DNA from: Rhodoferax sp. | GTDB lineage: Bacteria > Pseudomonadota > Gammaproteobacteria > Burkholderiales > Burkholderiaceae_C | DNA length: 64,000 nt | Assembly: GCF_028689295.1 (NCBI RefSeq) | Contig: NZ_JAQTWL010000009.1 | Location: forward strand, 1-64,000 | Direction: 5' to 3' | Part shown: piece by piece, positions 39,743 to 50,994 of the stretch | How the letters are laid out: each line of letters opens with the position of its first letter | How positions within the stretch are numbered: position 1 is the stretch's first letter | The notes under the pieces: generated by a model | Seen by the model: only the letters and a program-made list of their open reading frames with translations | The model's database searches: none | What the model was told of the DNA's origin: nothing | Translations under genes and position numbers: made by a program

Positions 39743-40840
39743 ATGCGAGCGTCTTTTTTATTGCTTTCCCTGGTTCGTTCTCCGCTGGTGGGTCGGACAC
39801 TGTTTGCGCTCATGTCCTTCGTTTCGCTGTCGGTGACTGCGCAAACATTGCCCGAGGTCAGCGTGGTAGCTGTGCAGCGCAAAGCGGTGGGCAGCGGTTT
39901 TGAGCTTGATGGCGTGGTGCAACCGGTCAAGCAAAGCACGGTGTCGGCACAGGCCTCGGGGCGGCTTGTCACGCTGGCCATCAAGGCCGGTGACCCAGTG
40001 CGCGCAGGGCAGGTGCTGGCCACCATTGACGACCGCGAGACGCAAACCGGCGTGCAACTCAGTCGTGCCCAGGCAGCGCAGGCGCAGGCCGAGTTGCGCA
40101 ATGCGCAAGCCAATTTTGACCGCACCCGCGAGCTGCTGGCTCAGGGTTTTATCAGCAAAGCGGCCATGGACACCGCCGATGCCCAGCTCAAATCGGCGCA
40201 GGCCGGCCGTGATCAGGCCAGTGCCGGCGAAAAGCAGTCCGGCTTGTCGCAGGGCTTTACCCGTGTCACCGCACCATTTGACGCCTTCGTGCTGCAAACA
40301 CTCTCGGAGGCGGGTGACCTGGCTTTTCCTGGCAAGCCATTGTTGACGCTGTACGCACCACTGCCATTGCGGGCCGTGGTGCAGGTGCCGGTGTCGCGAT
40401 CAAAGCTGGTGCAGGATAGCGCTTTAGTCGAGGTTCAGGTGCGCGGCGCAGACGGTTCCACGCAATGGGTGCGTCCCAGCCAGAACAGCCACCTGCCCAC
40501 GGCTGACGCGGTGTCGCAAACCATTGAATGGCGGTTGGAGTTACCTGCCACTGCGGCCAAGGACCTGCTGCCGGGCCAGCAGGTGCGGGTGCGCTTTGCA
40601 GCCGGGCAGTCGCAGCGTTTGCTCATTCCGACTGCAGCCGTGTTGCGCCGTGGCGAGTTGACGGCCGTCTATGTGGTGTCGAACCAGGGCTTCGCGCTCA
40701 AGGCAATTCGTCTGGGTGCCGAGCATGGTGCGCAAGGCATTGAAGTGCTGGCGGGCCTGAGCGACACCGACCGCGTTGCACTGGAGCCGGTGCGCGCCGG
40801 CTTGGCCGGGGCCAAACCCGTTGGCAACGCCGTCCAGTGA
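39743..40840 (+). CDS. RND efflux periplasmic adaptor of the SQR operon
   Basis: 365 residues with a Sec signal (cleavage near SVTAQ, about residue 34); no lipobox. Lipoyl halves GRLVTLAIKAGDPVRAGQVLATIDD and TRVTAPFDAFVLQTLSEAGD flank an Ala/Gln-rich helical hairpin (residues ~95-150). Beta-barrel and membrane-proximal domains follow. AGGGAG (39732-39737) precedes ATG 39743. It is the first gene of a five-gene operon and sits directly behind two CsoR-family-like operators. It links the next-encoded pump to an outer-membrane channel that is not in the window. Confidence 0.9.
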   Translation: MRASFLLLSLVRSPLVGRTLFALMSFVSLSVTAQTLPEVSVVAVQRKAVGSGFELDGVVQPVKQSTVSAQASGRLVTLAIKAGDPVRAGQVLATIDDRETQTGVQLSRAQAAQAQAELRNAQANFDRTRELLAQGFISKAAMDTADAQLKSAQAGRDQASAGEKQSGLSQGFTRVTAPFDAFVLQTLSEAGDLAFPGKPLLTLYAPLPLRAVVQVPVSRSKLVQDSALVEVQVRGADGSTQWVRPSQNSHLPTADAVSQTIEWRLELPATAAKDLLPGQQVRVRFAAGQSQRLLIPTAAVLRRGELTAVYVVSNQGFALKAIRLGAEHGAQGIEVLAGLSDTDRVALEPVRAGLAGAKPVGNAVQ

Positions 40841-40841
40841 G

Positions 40842-43800
40842 ATGAGCATGTCGAACGAACCCAAATTGGGCATCTCCGGGCGCATGGCGCGGGCTTTCAA
40901 GCTTAACGCCATCACGCCCTTGCTGGCTCTGGTGGCGCTGCTGCTGGGGGTTTTTGCGGTGTTGGTGACGCCACGTGAAGAAGAGCCGCAGATCAACGTG
41001 ACCATGGCCAATGTGCTGATTCCTTTTCCCGGGGCCAGCAGTGTCGATGTGCACAACATGGTGGCACGGCCGGCCGAACAGGTGCTGAGCCAGATTGCCG
41101 ACATCGAGCACACCTATTCCGTGGCTCGCCCTGGCATGGCCGTGATGACGGTGCAGTTCAAGGTGGGCGTGCCGCGTACCGAGGCGCTGGTGCGTCTTTA
41201 TGACGTGCTCAATGCCAATCAGGACTGGTTGCCGCGAGAGTTGGGTACGCTCACGCCAATCGTCAAGCCCAAGGGCATCGACGATGTGCCGGTGCTGGCC
41301 GTCACGCTGTGGAGCCCGGACGCCCTGCCAGCCGTTGAGCTGGAGCGTGTGGCGCACACCGTCGAGGCTGAATTAAAGCGGGTCCCGGGCACGCGCGAGG
41401 TGCAGACCATTGGCGGACCGCGGCGTGCCGTGCAGGTTTGGCTGGACCCGGTGCGCCTGCGCGAGCGCGGGGTCGATGTGCTGTCGCTCAAGGCCACGCT
41501 GGCCGCTGCCAACGCCAGCATGCCATCGGGTTCCGTGCTGGATCCGCAAGCGCCAGGTGGCCAGATGTTGAGCGTGGAAACGGGTGAATTTTTGCGGTCG
41601 GCGCAAGACGTGGGTGATGTGGTGGTGGGCGTCAGCAAGGGCCTGCCGGTGTACCTTCGCGAAGTCGCGCGCATCGAGACCGGCGCCCAGTTGCCGCAGC
41701 GCTACGTTTGGTACACGCCGGGCGCGGGCGCTGTCCCTGCTCCGGCCGAGCAGGCGATAGCGCCAGGTGGGGTCTATCCGGCCCTGACCCTGACGGTGAC
41801 CAAAAAGCCCGGCACCAATGCGGTGGATGTTGCCAAGGCCGTGCGTGCGCGCGTGCAGGAACTCGGCAACACCGTGATCCCCGGCAACATGCAAACCACC
41901 ATCACCCGCGACTACGGTGAGACAGCGGCTGAAAAAGCCAACAAGCTGATCCAGAAACTGGCCTTTGCCACCGGCTCGGTGATCTTGCTGGTGGGTTTTG
42001 CGCTGGGCCGACGCGAGGCGGTGATTGTGGGCGCCGCTGTCATTCTGACCTTGACCGCCACGCTCTTCGCGTCCTGGGCCTGGGGCTTTACGCTGAACCG
42101 GGTGTCCTTGTTCGCACTGATTTTTTCTATCGGTATTCTGGTCGATGATGCCATTGTGGTGGTGGAGAATATCCATCGCCACCAAAAACTGTTCCCGGAT
42201 CGCAGCTTGCGCGAGATCATCCCGGCCGCAGTCGATGAGGTGGGTGGCCCCACCATCCTGGCCACCCTGACGGTGATTGCCGCGCTGCTGCCGATGGCTT
42301 TTGTGACCGGTTTGATGGGCCCCTACATGAGCCCGATTCCGATCAACGCCAGTTTGGGAATGGCGATTTCTCTCGGCATTGCCTTCACGGTCACGCCTTG
42401 GTTGGCGCTAAAAGTGATGCGTGAGCACAGTCACACCGGCGCTGCCAAGGCAGAGACCAAGGGCCTGGGTCCCAAATTGCAGCGTTTGTTCACATGGGTG
42501 CTGACACCGTTTTTGAACAGTGCTAAAAAGCGCTGGTTGTTGCTGCTGGGCATTTTGGCCGCGCTGCTGCTTTCCGTGGGTTTGACGCTGGTGCAGTGGG
42601 TGGTGTTGAAAATGCTGCCCTTTGACAACAAGAGCGAGTTCCAGGTGGTGGTTGAAATGCCGGCAGGCACGCCGCTCGAAAACACCGCCGCCACCTTGCA
42701 TGAGCTCGGTGCTTATTTGGCGCAGCAACCCGAGGTGCTGAATCTGCAAGCTTATGCCGGCACGGCCTCGCCGATCACCTTCAACGGCCTGGTGCGCCAG
42801 TACTATTTGCGCGCCGATGCCGAGCAGGGCGATGTGCAGGTCAATTTGGTGGACAAGCACCACCGCAGCGACAAAAGCCACGTGATTGCGCAACGCCTGC
42901 GCCCCGAGCTTGAAAAAATCGGTGCACGCCACCATGCGCTCATCAAGGTGGTCGAAGTGCCACCCGGCCCGCCGGTGATGTCGCCATTGGTGGCCGAGGT
43001 CTATGGCCCGGACGAGGCTGGCCGGCAAGCGGTGGCGCTGCGCGTGGCGCTGGCTTTTGCCGCCACCCCGGACATTGTCGGTGTGGATACCTCGCTTGAA
43101 GAGGACGCTTCCCGCGTTTACCTGAAAGTGCGTCGCCAGCGCGCGGAGTCGCTGGGGATTCCGGTGGCCATGGTGGCGCAGACGGCGGCCATGGCGCTCG
43201 GCGGGGTCGATGCCGCCTATCTGCATGATGGCCACACCAAATACCCGGTGCCGGTGCGCCTGCAATTGCCGTTGGTTGACCAGGTGGGGCTCGATGCGAT
43301 TCTGGCCATGCCGCTGCGCGCCGTCAACGGCCAGATGGTGCCGCTGTCAGAACTGGTGCAAGTGGAGCAGGGCGTGATCGACAAGCCGTTCTTTACCAAG
43401 GATTTGCAAGGCGTCAGCTACGTCTTCGGTGACATGGCGGGCAAGCTCGACTCGCCTCTGTACGGCCTGTTTGCCATTCGTGACAAGTTGCAGGCGGCAG
43501 CGCTGCCAGGCACGGGCGAATTGGGCGAGTACTGGATCAATCAGCCCAGCGACCCATATCGCCAGTATGCGGTCAAGTGGGACGGCGAGTGGCAGATCAC
43601 CTACGACACCTTCCGTGACATGGGGGCTGCTTATGGCGTGGGGCTGATTCTGATTTACCTGCTGGTGGTGGCGCAGTTCAAAAGCTATCTGACGCCGCTG
43701 GTCATCATGGCGCCGATTCCGTTGACCATCATTGGCGTCATGCCGGGGCACGCGCTGCTGGGCGCGCAGTTCACAGCCACCTCGATGATCGGCATGATCG

Positions 43801-44132
43801 CGCTGGCAGGCATCATTGTGCGCAACTCCATTTTGCTGGTTGACTTTATCGAGCTGCAGGTGGCGCAAGGCGTGGCCTTCAGGGACGCAGTCATCCAGTC
43901 AGCGGCGGTGCGCGCGCAGCCCATTGCCCTAACCGGGCTGGCGGCGATGATCGGTGCCTTCTTCATTCTGGATGACCCGATTTTTAACGGGCTCGCCATT
44001 TCCCTGATATTCGGTATTCTGGTGTCCACCCTGCTCACGCTGGTGGTGATACCGGTGCTGTATTACGCGCTGTACTGGCGCCGTAACAAGGCGCCCGCAG
44101 AGGCGTCAATTTCCCTCGGTCAAATTCATTAA
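40842..44132 (+). CDS. RND efflux transporter of the SQR operon
   Basis: 1096 residues, HAE-type. It starts 1 bp after the adaptor stop (TGAG-ATG; a second ATG is at 40848). N-terminal helix ITPLLALVALLLGVFAVLVTPREEEPQI; TM4 proton-relay pair in FSIGILVDDAIVVVENIHRH; the second half repeats the pattern (IALAGIIVRNSILLVDFIELQ). The N terminus has no IRRP-type start, which sets it apart from classical drug pumps. Co-transcribed with sulfide:quinone oxidoreductase, it may export a sulfur-containing or sulfide-associated toxic compound; the substrate is inference. Confidence 0.92.
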   Translation: MSMSNEPKLGISGRMARAFKLNAITPLLALVALLLGVFAVLVTPREEEPQINVTMANVLIPFPGASSVDVHNMVARPAEQVLSQIADIEHTYSVARPGMAVMTVQFKVGVPRTEALVRLYDVLNANQDWLPRELGTLTPIVKPKGIDDVPVLAVTLWSPDALPAVELERVAHTVEAELKRVPGTREVQTIGGPRRAVQVWLDPVRLRERGVDVLSLKATLAAANASMPSGSVLDPQAPGGQMLSVETGEFLRSAQDVGDVVVGVSKGLPVYLREVARIETGAQLPQRYVWYTPGAGAVPAPAEQAIAPGGVYPALTLTVTKKPGTNAVDVAKAVRARVQELGNTVIPGNMQTTITRDYGETAAEKANKLIQKLAFATGSVILLVGFALGRREAVIVGAAVILTLTATLFASWAWGFTLNRVSLFALIFSIGILVDDAIVVVENIHRHQKLFPDRSLREIIPAAVDEVGGPTILATLTVIAALLPMAFVTGLMGPYMSPIPINASLGMAISLGIAFTVTPWLALKVMREHSHTGAAKAETKGLGPKLQRLFTWVLTPFLNSAKKRWLLLLGILAALLLSVGLTLVQWVVLKMLPFDNKSEFQVVVEMPAGTPLENTAATLHELGAYLAQQPEVLNLQAYAGTASPITFNGLVRQYYLRADAEQGDVQVNLVDKHHRSDKSHVIAQRLRPELEKIGARHHALIKVVEVPPGPPVMSPLVAEVYGPDEAGRQAVALRVALAFAATPDIVGVDTSLEEDASRVYLKVRRQRAESLGIPVAMVAQTAAMALGGVDAAYLHDGHTKYPVPVRLQLPLVDQVGLDAILAMPLRAVNGQMVPLSELVQVEQGVIDKPFFTKDLQGVSYVFGDMAGKLDSPLYGLFAIRDKLQAAALPGTGELGEYWINQPSDPYRQYAVKWDGEWQITYDTFRDMGAAYGVGLILIYLLVVAQFKSYLTPLVIMAPIPLTIIGVMPGHALLGAQFTATSMIGMIALAGIIVRNSILLVDFIELQVAQGVAFRDAVIQSAAVRAQPIALTGLAAMIGAFFILDDPIFNGLAISLIFGILVSTLLTLVVIPVLYYALYWRRNKAPAEASISLGQIH

Positions 44133-45443
<1,311 letters not shown>

Positions 45444-45459
45444 TTAAAGGAGTTTCACC

Positions 45460-45684
45460 GTGACCGTACAACGTTATATTTTGGTTTTTGCCGGCCTGTT
45501 CATCATGATTTCCCTGGCCTTGGGTGTTGAGGGCAGCCCGCTGTTTGTCAGTAAATGGGCGCTGGCCTTCACCGCTTTTGTCGGCGCCAATCTGTTCCAG
45601 TCGGGCTTCACCAATTTTTGTCCACTGGGTATCATCCTGAAAAAGCTGGGTGTGCCCGAGTCAAAAATTGGTTGCGCCAATTAG
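45460..45684 (+). CDS. DUF2892 / YgaP-type small membrane protein
   Basis: 74 residues, two helices, from GTG 45460 with AAAGGAG 8 bases before it. The pattern RYILVFAGLFIMISLALG, NLFQSGFTNFCPLGIILKKLG matches the DUF2892 domain, also found fused to rhodanese in YgaP. That supports a sulfur role here. Cys53 in the conserved FCPLG motif could carry a persulfide; a second Cys is near the C terminus (GCAN). Between sqr and the regulator, with 16-bp gaps. Confidence 0.88.
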   Translation: MTVQRYILVFAGLFIMISLALGVEGSPLFVSKWALAFTAFVGANLFQSGFTNFCPLGIILKKLGVPESKIGCAN

Positions 45685-45699
45685 GGTTTGGAACGTCGC

Positions 45700-45990
45700 A
45701 TGAGCGTTCTGATCGACGAAGTCGCCCGCGCCGAAGTGCTCAACCGCCTGCGCCGGGCAGAAGGCCAGATTCGGGGCGTCCAGCGCATGATCGAAGAAGG
45801 AGAAAGCTGCCTGAAGATCGGGCAGCAGTTTTCCGCCGTGCGCAAGGCGCTCGACAGCACCTATTTGCGCATGACCATGTGCTTCATGGCGCAAGAACTG
45901 GCCAGCTGTGTCGAACCTGACGCAACGCAAAAAGAAAATATGGACACCATGCTCAAGGACATGGAAAGCCTGCTGTCGCGCATGGGTTAG
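45700..45990 (+). CDS. CsoR/RcnR-family transcriptional repressor with atypical ligand set
   Basis: 96 residues, all-helical DUF156 family, from ATG 45700. Core GQIRGVQRMIEEGESCLKIG keeps the family's first cysteine (Cys37). Aligning through the conserved QQxxAxR block, the positions for the second and third metal ligands (His/Cys in CsoR, His/His in RcnR, Cys in CstR) are Phe62 and Glu66. Cys61 and Cys70 are nearby instead. So classical Cu(I) or Ni/Co sensing looks unlikely, and thiol chemistry (persulfide, electrophile) is possible. It is the last gene of the operon and probably represses it through the sites at 39690-39726. Confidence 0.9.
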   Translation: MSVLIDEVARAEVLNRLRRAEGQIRGVQRMIEEGESCLKIGQQFSAVRKALDSTYLRMTMCFMAQELASCVEPDATQKENMDTMLKDMESLLSRMG

Positions 45991-46000
45991 TGCGCGTGCC

Positions 46001-47128
46001 TTAGCCCGAGATAATGCCGCCACCCAGGCACACATCGCCCTCAAACAGCACAGCCGACTGCCCGGGCGTGACGGCCCATTGCGGCTTGGCAAATGTCAAG
46101 CTGAAGCTGTCCGCCGTGTTGACGGTCAAGCGGCAGGGCGCATCAAGCTGGCGGTAGCGGGTTTTGGCGGCCAGCGCCGTGGCGCCCGGCGCCTGGCCCG
46201 CGACCCAGCTGGCGTCCTGCGCCGAGAGTTCATGCGACAGCAGCCAAGGGTGCTCATGGCCCTGCACCACCCACAGCGTGTTGCTGGCCATCTCCTTGCG
46301 CGCCACAAACCAGGGCGCGTGGTCGCCGCCGCCGCGCGGTGCCCCTTTGGCCTTGAGGCCGCCAATGCCCAGGCCCTGGCGTTGCCCCAAGGTGTAAAAG
46401 CTCAAGCCCACATGCTGGCCAATGGTCTGGCCCCTGTCGTTCTTGATTGGGCCGGGCTCTCTGGCGATGAAGCGGTTCAGGAATTCTCGAAACGGCCGCT
46501 CGCCAATAAAACAGATGCCGGTGGAGTCCTTCTTTTGGGCGTTGGGCAGGCCGATCTCCAGCGCGATGCGGCGCACCTCGGTTTTCAGCAACTCGCCCAC
46601 CGGAAACAGTGTGTTGGCCAATTGCTTTTGGTTGAGCCGGTGCAAAAAATAGCTCTGGTCTTTGGCCGGGTCCAGCCCCTTGAGCAATTCATGTTTTGCG
46701 GTGTCGGCATTTAAGCGCACGCGAGCGTAATGACCGGTGGCAATTTTGTCGGCACCCAGGCGCATGGCGTGGTCCAGGAAAGCCTTGAACTTGATTTCGG
46801 CGTTGCACAAAATGTCTGGGTTTGGCGTGCGCCCGGCGCTGTACTCGCGCAGGAACTCGGCAAACACCCGATCCTTGTACTCGGCGGCAAAGTTGACATG
46901 CTCGATCTCGATGCCGATCACGTCGGCCACTGCAGCGGCATCGACAAAGTCGATGTTGGAAGAGCAGTAGCGATCGTCCTCATCAAGCCGGTCGTCCTCT
47001 TCCCAGCTTTTCATGAAGATGCCGATCACCTCATGGCCCTGTTGCTTGAGCAGCCATGCAGTCACGGCAGAATCCACGCCGCCGCTCAAGCCCACCACCA
47101 CGCGGTGCCGCCGGCCCGCGTTGCTCAT
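46001..47128 (-). CDS. mnmA: tRNA-specific 2-thiouridylase
   Basis: Adds sulfur to U34 of tRNA for Glu, Gln and Lys. 375 residues from ATG 47128, whose ATGA overlaps the stop of the NUDIX gene. PP-loop [19 protein letters not shown], the first catalytic cysteine in [16 protein letters not shown] and the second in [12 protein letters not shown], with [21 protein letters not shown]. It ends 10 bp from the convergent CsoR-like gene. Confidence 0.97.
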   Translation of the reverse strand: MSNAGRRHRVVVGLSGGVDSAVTAWLLKQQGHEVIGIFMKSWEEDDRLDEDDRYCSSNIDFVDAAAVADVIGIEIEHVNFAAEYKDRVFAEFLREYSAGRTPNPDILCNAEIKFKAFLDHAMRLGADKIATGHYARVRLNADTAKHELLKGLDPAKDQSYFLHRLNQKQLANTLFPVGELLKTEVRRIALEIGLPNAQKKDSTGICFIGERPFREFLNRFIAREPGPIKNDRGQTIGQHVGLSFYTLGQRQGLGIGGLKAKGAPRGGGDHAPWFVARKEMASNTLWVVQGHEHPWLLSHELSAQDASWVAGQAPGATALAAKTRYRQLDAPCRLTVNTADSFSLTFAKPQWAVTPGQSAVLFEGDVCLGGGIISG

Positions 47129-47640
47129 GGTTTGCACTCAACAGCTGGCGCGTGGCTTACCACGCCGGGGTCGGTATGAATCAGCGACAGCGGGTAGCGC
47201 TGGCCTTTCAAATAGTCTTCCATGCAGGCAATGATGAGCGGGCTGCGGTGACGCTTAAAGCTGGCACGAATCTCGTCGGGGCTCAGCCACAGGGTGCGCA
47301 CAATGCCGGTGTCCAGGCCGCGCCCCGCCTGCACCTCGCCCAGCGTGCCGCAAAAGGCAAAGCGCAGGTAAGTGATGTCTTCGGCCGCATGATGCGCGCG
47401 CGCCGGGCGCTGAAAGCGCGACATATAAACACCGAGCAAATGCGTGGGGGTGAACAGGTGCATGGTTTCTTCGAGCGCCTCGCGGGCGCATGCATTCACC
47501 AGGCTCTCACTTTCGTCCAGATGGCCTGCCGGGTTGTTCAGCCGCAAGCCCTCGGGCGTGTGCTCTTCAACCAGCAGGAATTTGCCGTTCTGTTCAATGA
47601 TTGCCGCCACGGTGGCGCTGGGTTTCCATCTTATTTTCAT
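47125..47640 (-). CDS. NUDIX hydrolase (NudJ-like)
   Basis: 171 residues from ATG 47640; ATG 47667 adds nine residues. The NUDIX box is complete: [20 protein letters not shown] (about residues 39-59 from this start). NudJ of E. coli hydrolyses nucleoside and HMP pyrophosphates and its gene also sits directly before mnmA, so this is a conserved pair. The ATGA overlap with mnmA implies coupled translation. Confidence 0.88.
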   Translation of the reverse strand: MKIRWKPSATVAAIIEQNGKFLLVEEHTPEGLRLNNPAGHLDESESLVNACAREALEETMHLFTPTHLLGVYMSRFQRPARAHHAAEDITYLRFAFCGTLGEVQAGRGLDTGIVRTLWLSPDEIRASFKRHRSPLIIACMEDYLKGQRYPLSLIHTDPGVVSHAPAVECKP

Positions 47641-47683
47641 GCCCGGATTATCGGCAAATTGCGCCATTGCCTGTCGGTTACGC

Positions 47684-47710
47684 TTGATCCAAAAGTTTGA
47701 GATGGATCAA
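47684..47710. promoter_or_regulatory. Inverted repeat and FNR-like box between nudJ-mnmA and pntAB
   Basis: TTGATCCA (47684-47691) and TGGATCAA (47703-47710) are exact inverted arms. The right part also reads TTGAG-ATGG-ATCAA (47697-47710), one base from the FNR/Anr consensus TTGAT-N4-ATCAA. It lies about 96 bp before pntA and 44 bp before the NUDIX start. Oxygen control of transhydrogenase is plausible but unproven. Confidence 0.45.
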
Positions 47711-47805
47711 ACAGTGGACTTGTCGCCATTCTAAAAATTGAAGAAACTGATGTAAGCTCTCGCGGTTACTTTGATCCTGCCCAAAATCATACGAGGAGAC
47801 GCTTC

Positions 47806-49473
47806 ATGCAAGCTGGTGCCACCACTCAAGGCCTATCGGACAAATCGGTCGCTTCACCCCCCCCGTCATCAACTCAAACCCCACAGCGCATCGGTGTCCC
47901 GCGCGAAGTTTTTCCTGGCGAAAAACGTGTGGCCACGGTGCCCGAGGTGGTGGAAAAACTGATCAAGCTCGGTTTCAAGGTGGCCATTGAATCCGGCGCG
48001 GGTGATGCGGCCAATTTCAGCGACGATGCTTACCGTGGCGCAGGTGCAGACGTCATTGGCGGAGCGGCGGCACTCTGGGCCGCATCAGATATCGTATTCA
48101 AGGTGCGCGGTCCGACCCCCGACGAAGTCGCGCTGATGCATGAAGACCAGAACTTGATCAGCTTCATCTGGCCGGCGCAAAACCCGGATCTGATGCAACT
48201 GCTCGCCGCCAAAAAGGTGACCGTGTTGGCCATCGACGCGCTGCCGCGCACGCTGAGCCGCGCGCAGAAAATGGACGCATTGACCTCCCAGGCCGGTGTC
48301 GCCGGCTACCGCGCGGTCATCGAGGCCGCCAATGCTTTTGGCCGCTTCTTCAGCGGCCAGATCACAGCGGCAGGCAAGGTGCCACCAGCCAAGGTTTTTG
48401 TGGCGGGTGCTGGCGTGGCTGGTCTGGCGGCGATTGGCACCGCAGCCAGCCTGGGCGCCATCGTGCGCGCCAATGACACCCGTGCCGAAGTGGCCGACCA
48501 GGTTGTTTCTCTGGGTGGCGAATTCGTCAAGGTCGATTATGTAGAAGAGGGCTCTGGCGGCGGCGGCTACGCCAAGGTCATGAGCGAGGGCTTCCAGCAG
48601 GCCCAGCGCGCGATGTACGCCAAGCAGGCCAAGGACGTGGACATCATCATCACCACCGCGCTGATCCCGGGCCGGCCGGCCCCCAAACTGATCACCGCCG
48701 AGATGGTGCAGAGCATGAAGCCCGGCAGCGTGATCGTGGACATGGCCGCCGAGCAGGGCGGCAACTGCGAGCTGACCGAGCCAGGTCAGGCCGTGGTCAG
48801 GCACGGTGTGACCATCGTCGGCTACACCGACCTTGTCTCGCGCCTGGCCAAACAGTCGTCCACGTTGTACGGCACCAACTTGTTCCGCCTCACCGAGGAG
48901 TTGTGCAAGACCAAGGACGGCATCGCCAATGTCAACATGGAAGACGAGGCCATCCGCGGCCTGACCGTCATCAAGGAGGGCAGCATCACCTGGCCGCCGC
49001 CGGCGCCCAAAGTGGCGGCGGCTCCCGCCCCGGCCGCTGCTGCCAAACCGGTGGCAGCACCCGCTGCCAAGAAGGGTCACGGCCATGGGGGGGGCGAAAG
49101 CGAACCGATGGCCGGCAGCAAGCTGGCCATCATGTTCGGTGTCGCGGCTGCGCTGTTCTGGCTGATTGGCTCAAGCGCTCCCAAGGAGTTCCTGTCGCAC
49201 TTCACCGTGTTTGTGCTGGCGTGTTTTGTTGGCTACATGGTGGTCTGGAACGTCAAGCCGGCACTGCACACACCACTCATGAGCGTGACCAACGCCATCA
49301 GCAGCATCATTGCCATCGGCGCTTTGGTGCAGGTATCTCCCTGGGCCGGGGCGGCCGATCGACCCAACGACTGGATCAGTTGGGTGGCGGCAGCTGCGAT
49401 CGTCCTCACAGCCATCAATATGTTCGGCGGTTTTGCCGTTACCCAGCGCATGCTGGCCATGTTCCGTAAATAA
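47806..49473 (+). CDS. pntA: NAD(P) transhydrogenase subunit alpha
   Basis: Proton-translocating transhydrogenase subunit, 555 residues. An N-terminal Ser/Pro-rich extension (~25 aa) precedes [19 protein letters not shown]. The NAD domain has [17 protein letters not shown]. An Ala/Pro-rich linker with a His/Gly patch ([10 protein letters not shown], about residues 423-432) joins four C-terminal helices that belong to the membrane domain. This single-chain form is like E. coli PntA, not the split PntAA/PntAB form. AGGAG precedes ATG 47806. pntB follows after 18 bp. Confidence 0.96.
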   Translation: MQAGATTQGLSDKSVASPPPSSTQTPQRIGVPREVFPGEKRVATVPEVVEKLIKLGFKVAIESGAGDAANFSDDAYRGAGADVIGGAAALWAASDIVFKVRGPTPDEVALMHEDQNLISFIWPAQNPDLMQLLAAKKVTVLAIDALPRTLSRAQKMDALTSQAGVAGYRAVIEAANAFGRFFSGQITAAGKVPPAKVFVAGAGVAGLAAIGTAASLGAIVRANDTRAEVADQVVSLGGEFVKVDYVEEGSGGGGYAKVMSEGFQQAQRAMYAKQAKDVDIIITTALIPGRPAPKLITAEMVQSMKPGSVIVDMAAEQGGNCELTEPGQAVVRHGVTIVGYTDLVSRLAKQSSTLYGTNLFRLTEELCKTKDGIANVNMEDEAIRGLTVIKEGSITWPPPAPKVAAAPAPAAAAKPVAAPAAKKGHGHGGGESEPMAGSKLAIMFGVAAALFWLIGSSAPKEFLSHFTVFVLACFVGYMVVWNVKPALHTPLMSVTNAISSIIAIGALVQVSPWAGAADRPNDWISWVAAAAIVLTAINMFGGFAVTQRMLAMFRK

Positions 49474-49491
49474 GAAGAAGGAGCCAAGAGC

Positions 49492-50934
49492 ATGTCTTCA
49501 AGTCTGGCCACAGTTGCATACATCGGCGCAACCATTTTGTTTATTCTGAGCCTCGGCGGCTTGTCCAACCAGCAAACCGCATTACGCGGCAACCTCTACG
49601 GCATGATCGGCATGACGCTGGCGGTGCTGGCCACGGTGTTCGGCCCCCAAGTGACGTGGGCCGGTATACCCTGGATCATTGGCGCCATGCTGGTCGGCGG
49701 CTCTGTCGGTCTGTACGCGGCTCGCACGGTTCAGATGACGCAAATGCCCGAGCTGGTGGCACTGATGCACAGCATGGTGGGTCTGGCCGCGATGCTGGTC
49801 GGAATTGCCACCTTCATCGATCCGACAGCCTCCTTCCATTGGGCCGATGGCCAGGGCATGCCCTTGTCTTCTGCCGAGGAATCCATCCACAGGATTGAAA
49901 TCTATATAGGCATCCTGATTGGCGCGGTGACTTTTTCAGGCTCCATCGTGGCATTTGGCAAACTCTCTGGCCGTATCGGTGGCAATCCTCTGCTGTTACC
50001 GGGACGTCATTGGTTGAACCTGGTCGGCCTGCTTGTGGTGATCTGGTTTGGTCGTGAGTTCATCAACGCCAACACCATTGCTGACGGCATGCTGCCCTTG
50101 ATCGTGATGACCGTGATTGCCTTGCTCTTTGGCATTCACATGGTGATGGCCATCGGTGGTGCCGATATGCCGGTGGTGGTGTCCATGCTTAACAGCTACT
50201 CGGGTTGGGCCGCTGCGGCCACCGGCTTCATGCTGTCAAATGACCTGCTGATCGTGACCGGTGCGCTGGTCGGCTCCAGTGGCGCGATCCTGTCCTACAT
50301 CATGTGCAAGGCGATGGCCCGTAGTTTCATCAGCGTGATCGCCGGTGGTTTCGGTACTGCCAGTGCGGCGCCGAAGCCGACTGGTGACGGCGCCCAACCG
50401 GCCGGCGAGGTCACCCCGATCAGTGCCACCGAGACGGCCGAACTGCTGCGTGAAGCCAAGAGCATGGTCATCGTTCCGGGCTATGGCATGGCGGTGGCGC
50501 AGGCGCAGCATACGGTCTTCGAGATCACCAAATTTCTGCGTGAGAAGGGTGTCAACGTGCGCTTTGGCATCCATCCGGTGGCGGGCCGCATGCCGGGCCA
50601 CATGAACGTGTTGCTGGCCGAGGCCAAGGTGCCTTACGACATTGTGTTCGAAATGGATGAATTGAACGATGACTTCCCCAAAACCGATGTGGTCATGGTT
50701 ATTGGCGCCAACGACATCGTCAACCCAGGTGCCCAGGATGACCCAAGCAGCCCGATTGCCGGTATGCCGGTGCTCGAAGTCTGGAAGGCCAAGACCTCGA
50801 TCGTCATGAAGCGCAGCATGGCCAGTGGCTACGCGGGCGTGGACAACCCGCTGTTCTACAAGGAAAACAACCGCATGTTGTTTGGCGATGCCAAGAAGAT
50901 GCTCGACGAGGTGCTGACGGCTTTGCGCGCCTGA
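49492..50934 (+). CDS. pntB: NAD(P) transhydrogenase subunit beta
   Basis: 480 residues. About nine N-terminal membrane helices contain the proton path; the NADP-binding domain follows with [50 protein letters not shown] and a C-terminal [23 protein letters not shown] segment. AAGGAG is upstream. With PntA it uses the proton gradient to make NADPH. Confidence 0.97.
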   Translation: MSSSLATVAYIGATILFILSLGGLSNQQTALRGNLYGMIGMTLAVLATVFGPQVTWAGIPWIIGAMLVGGSVGLYAARTVQMTQMPELVALMHSMVGLAAMLVGIATFIDPTASFHWADGQGMPLSSAEESIHRIEIYIGILIGAVTFSGSIVAFGKLSGRIGGNPLLLPGRHWLNLVGLLVVIWFGREFINANTIADGMLPLIVMTVIALLFGIHMVMAIGGADMPVVVSMLNSYSGWAAAATGFMLSNDLLIVTGALVGSSGAILSYIMCKAMARSFISVIAGGFGTASAAPKPTGDGAQPAGEVTPISATETAELLREAKSMVIVPGYGMAVAQAQHTVFEITKFLREKGVNVRFGIHPVAGRMPGHMNVLLAEAKVPYDIVFEMDELNDDFPKTDVVMVIGANDIVNPGAQDDPSSPIAGMPVLEVWKAKTSIVMKRSMASGYAGVDNPLFYKENNRMLFGDAKKMLDEVLTALRA

Positions 50935-50952
50935 TCTTCATAGCGCACTTCA

Positions 50953-50980
50953 AAGAGGCCCTGCGGGGCCTCTTGCTTTT
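50953..50980. terminator. Terminator between convergent pntB and the acyltransferase genes
   Basis: AAGAGGCCC (50953-50961), TGCG loop, GGGCCTCTT (50966-50974), followed by an interrupted T tract (GCTTTT). Confidence 0.7.
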
Positions 50981-50994
50981 GCAGCGCCGGGCGC

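Noticed and set aside
45700..45990. Naming the CsoR-family gene cstR, csoR or frmR
   Set aside because: Ligand positions fit none of these; only family membership is supported.
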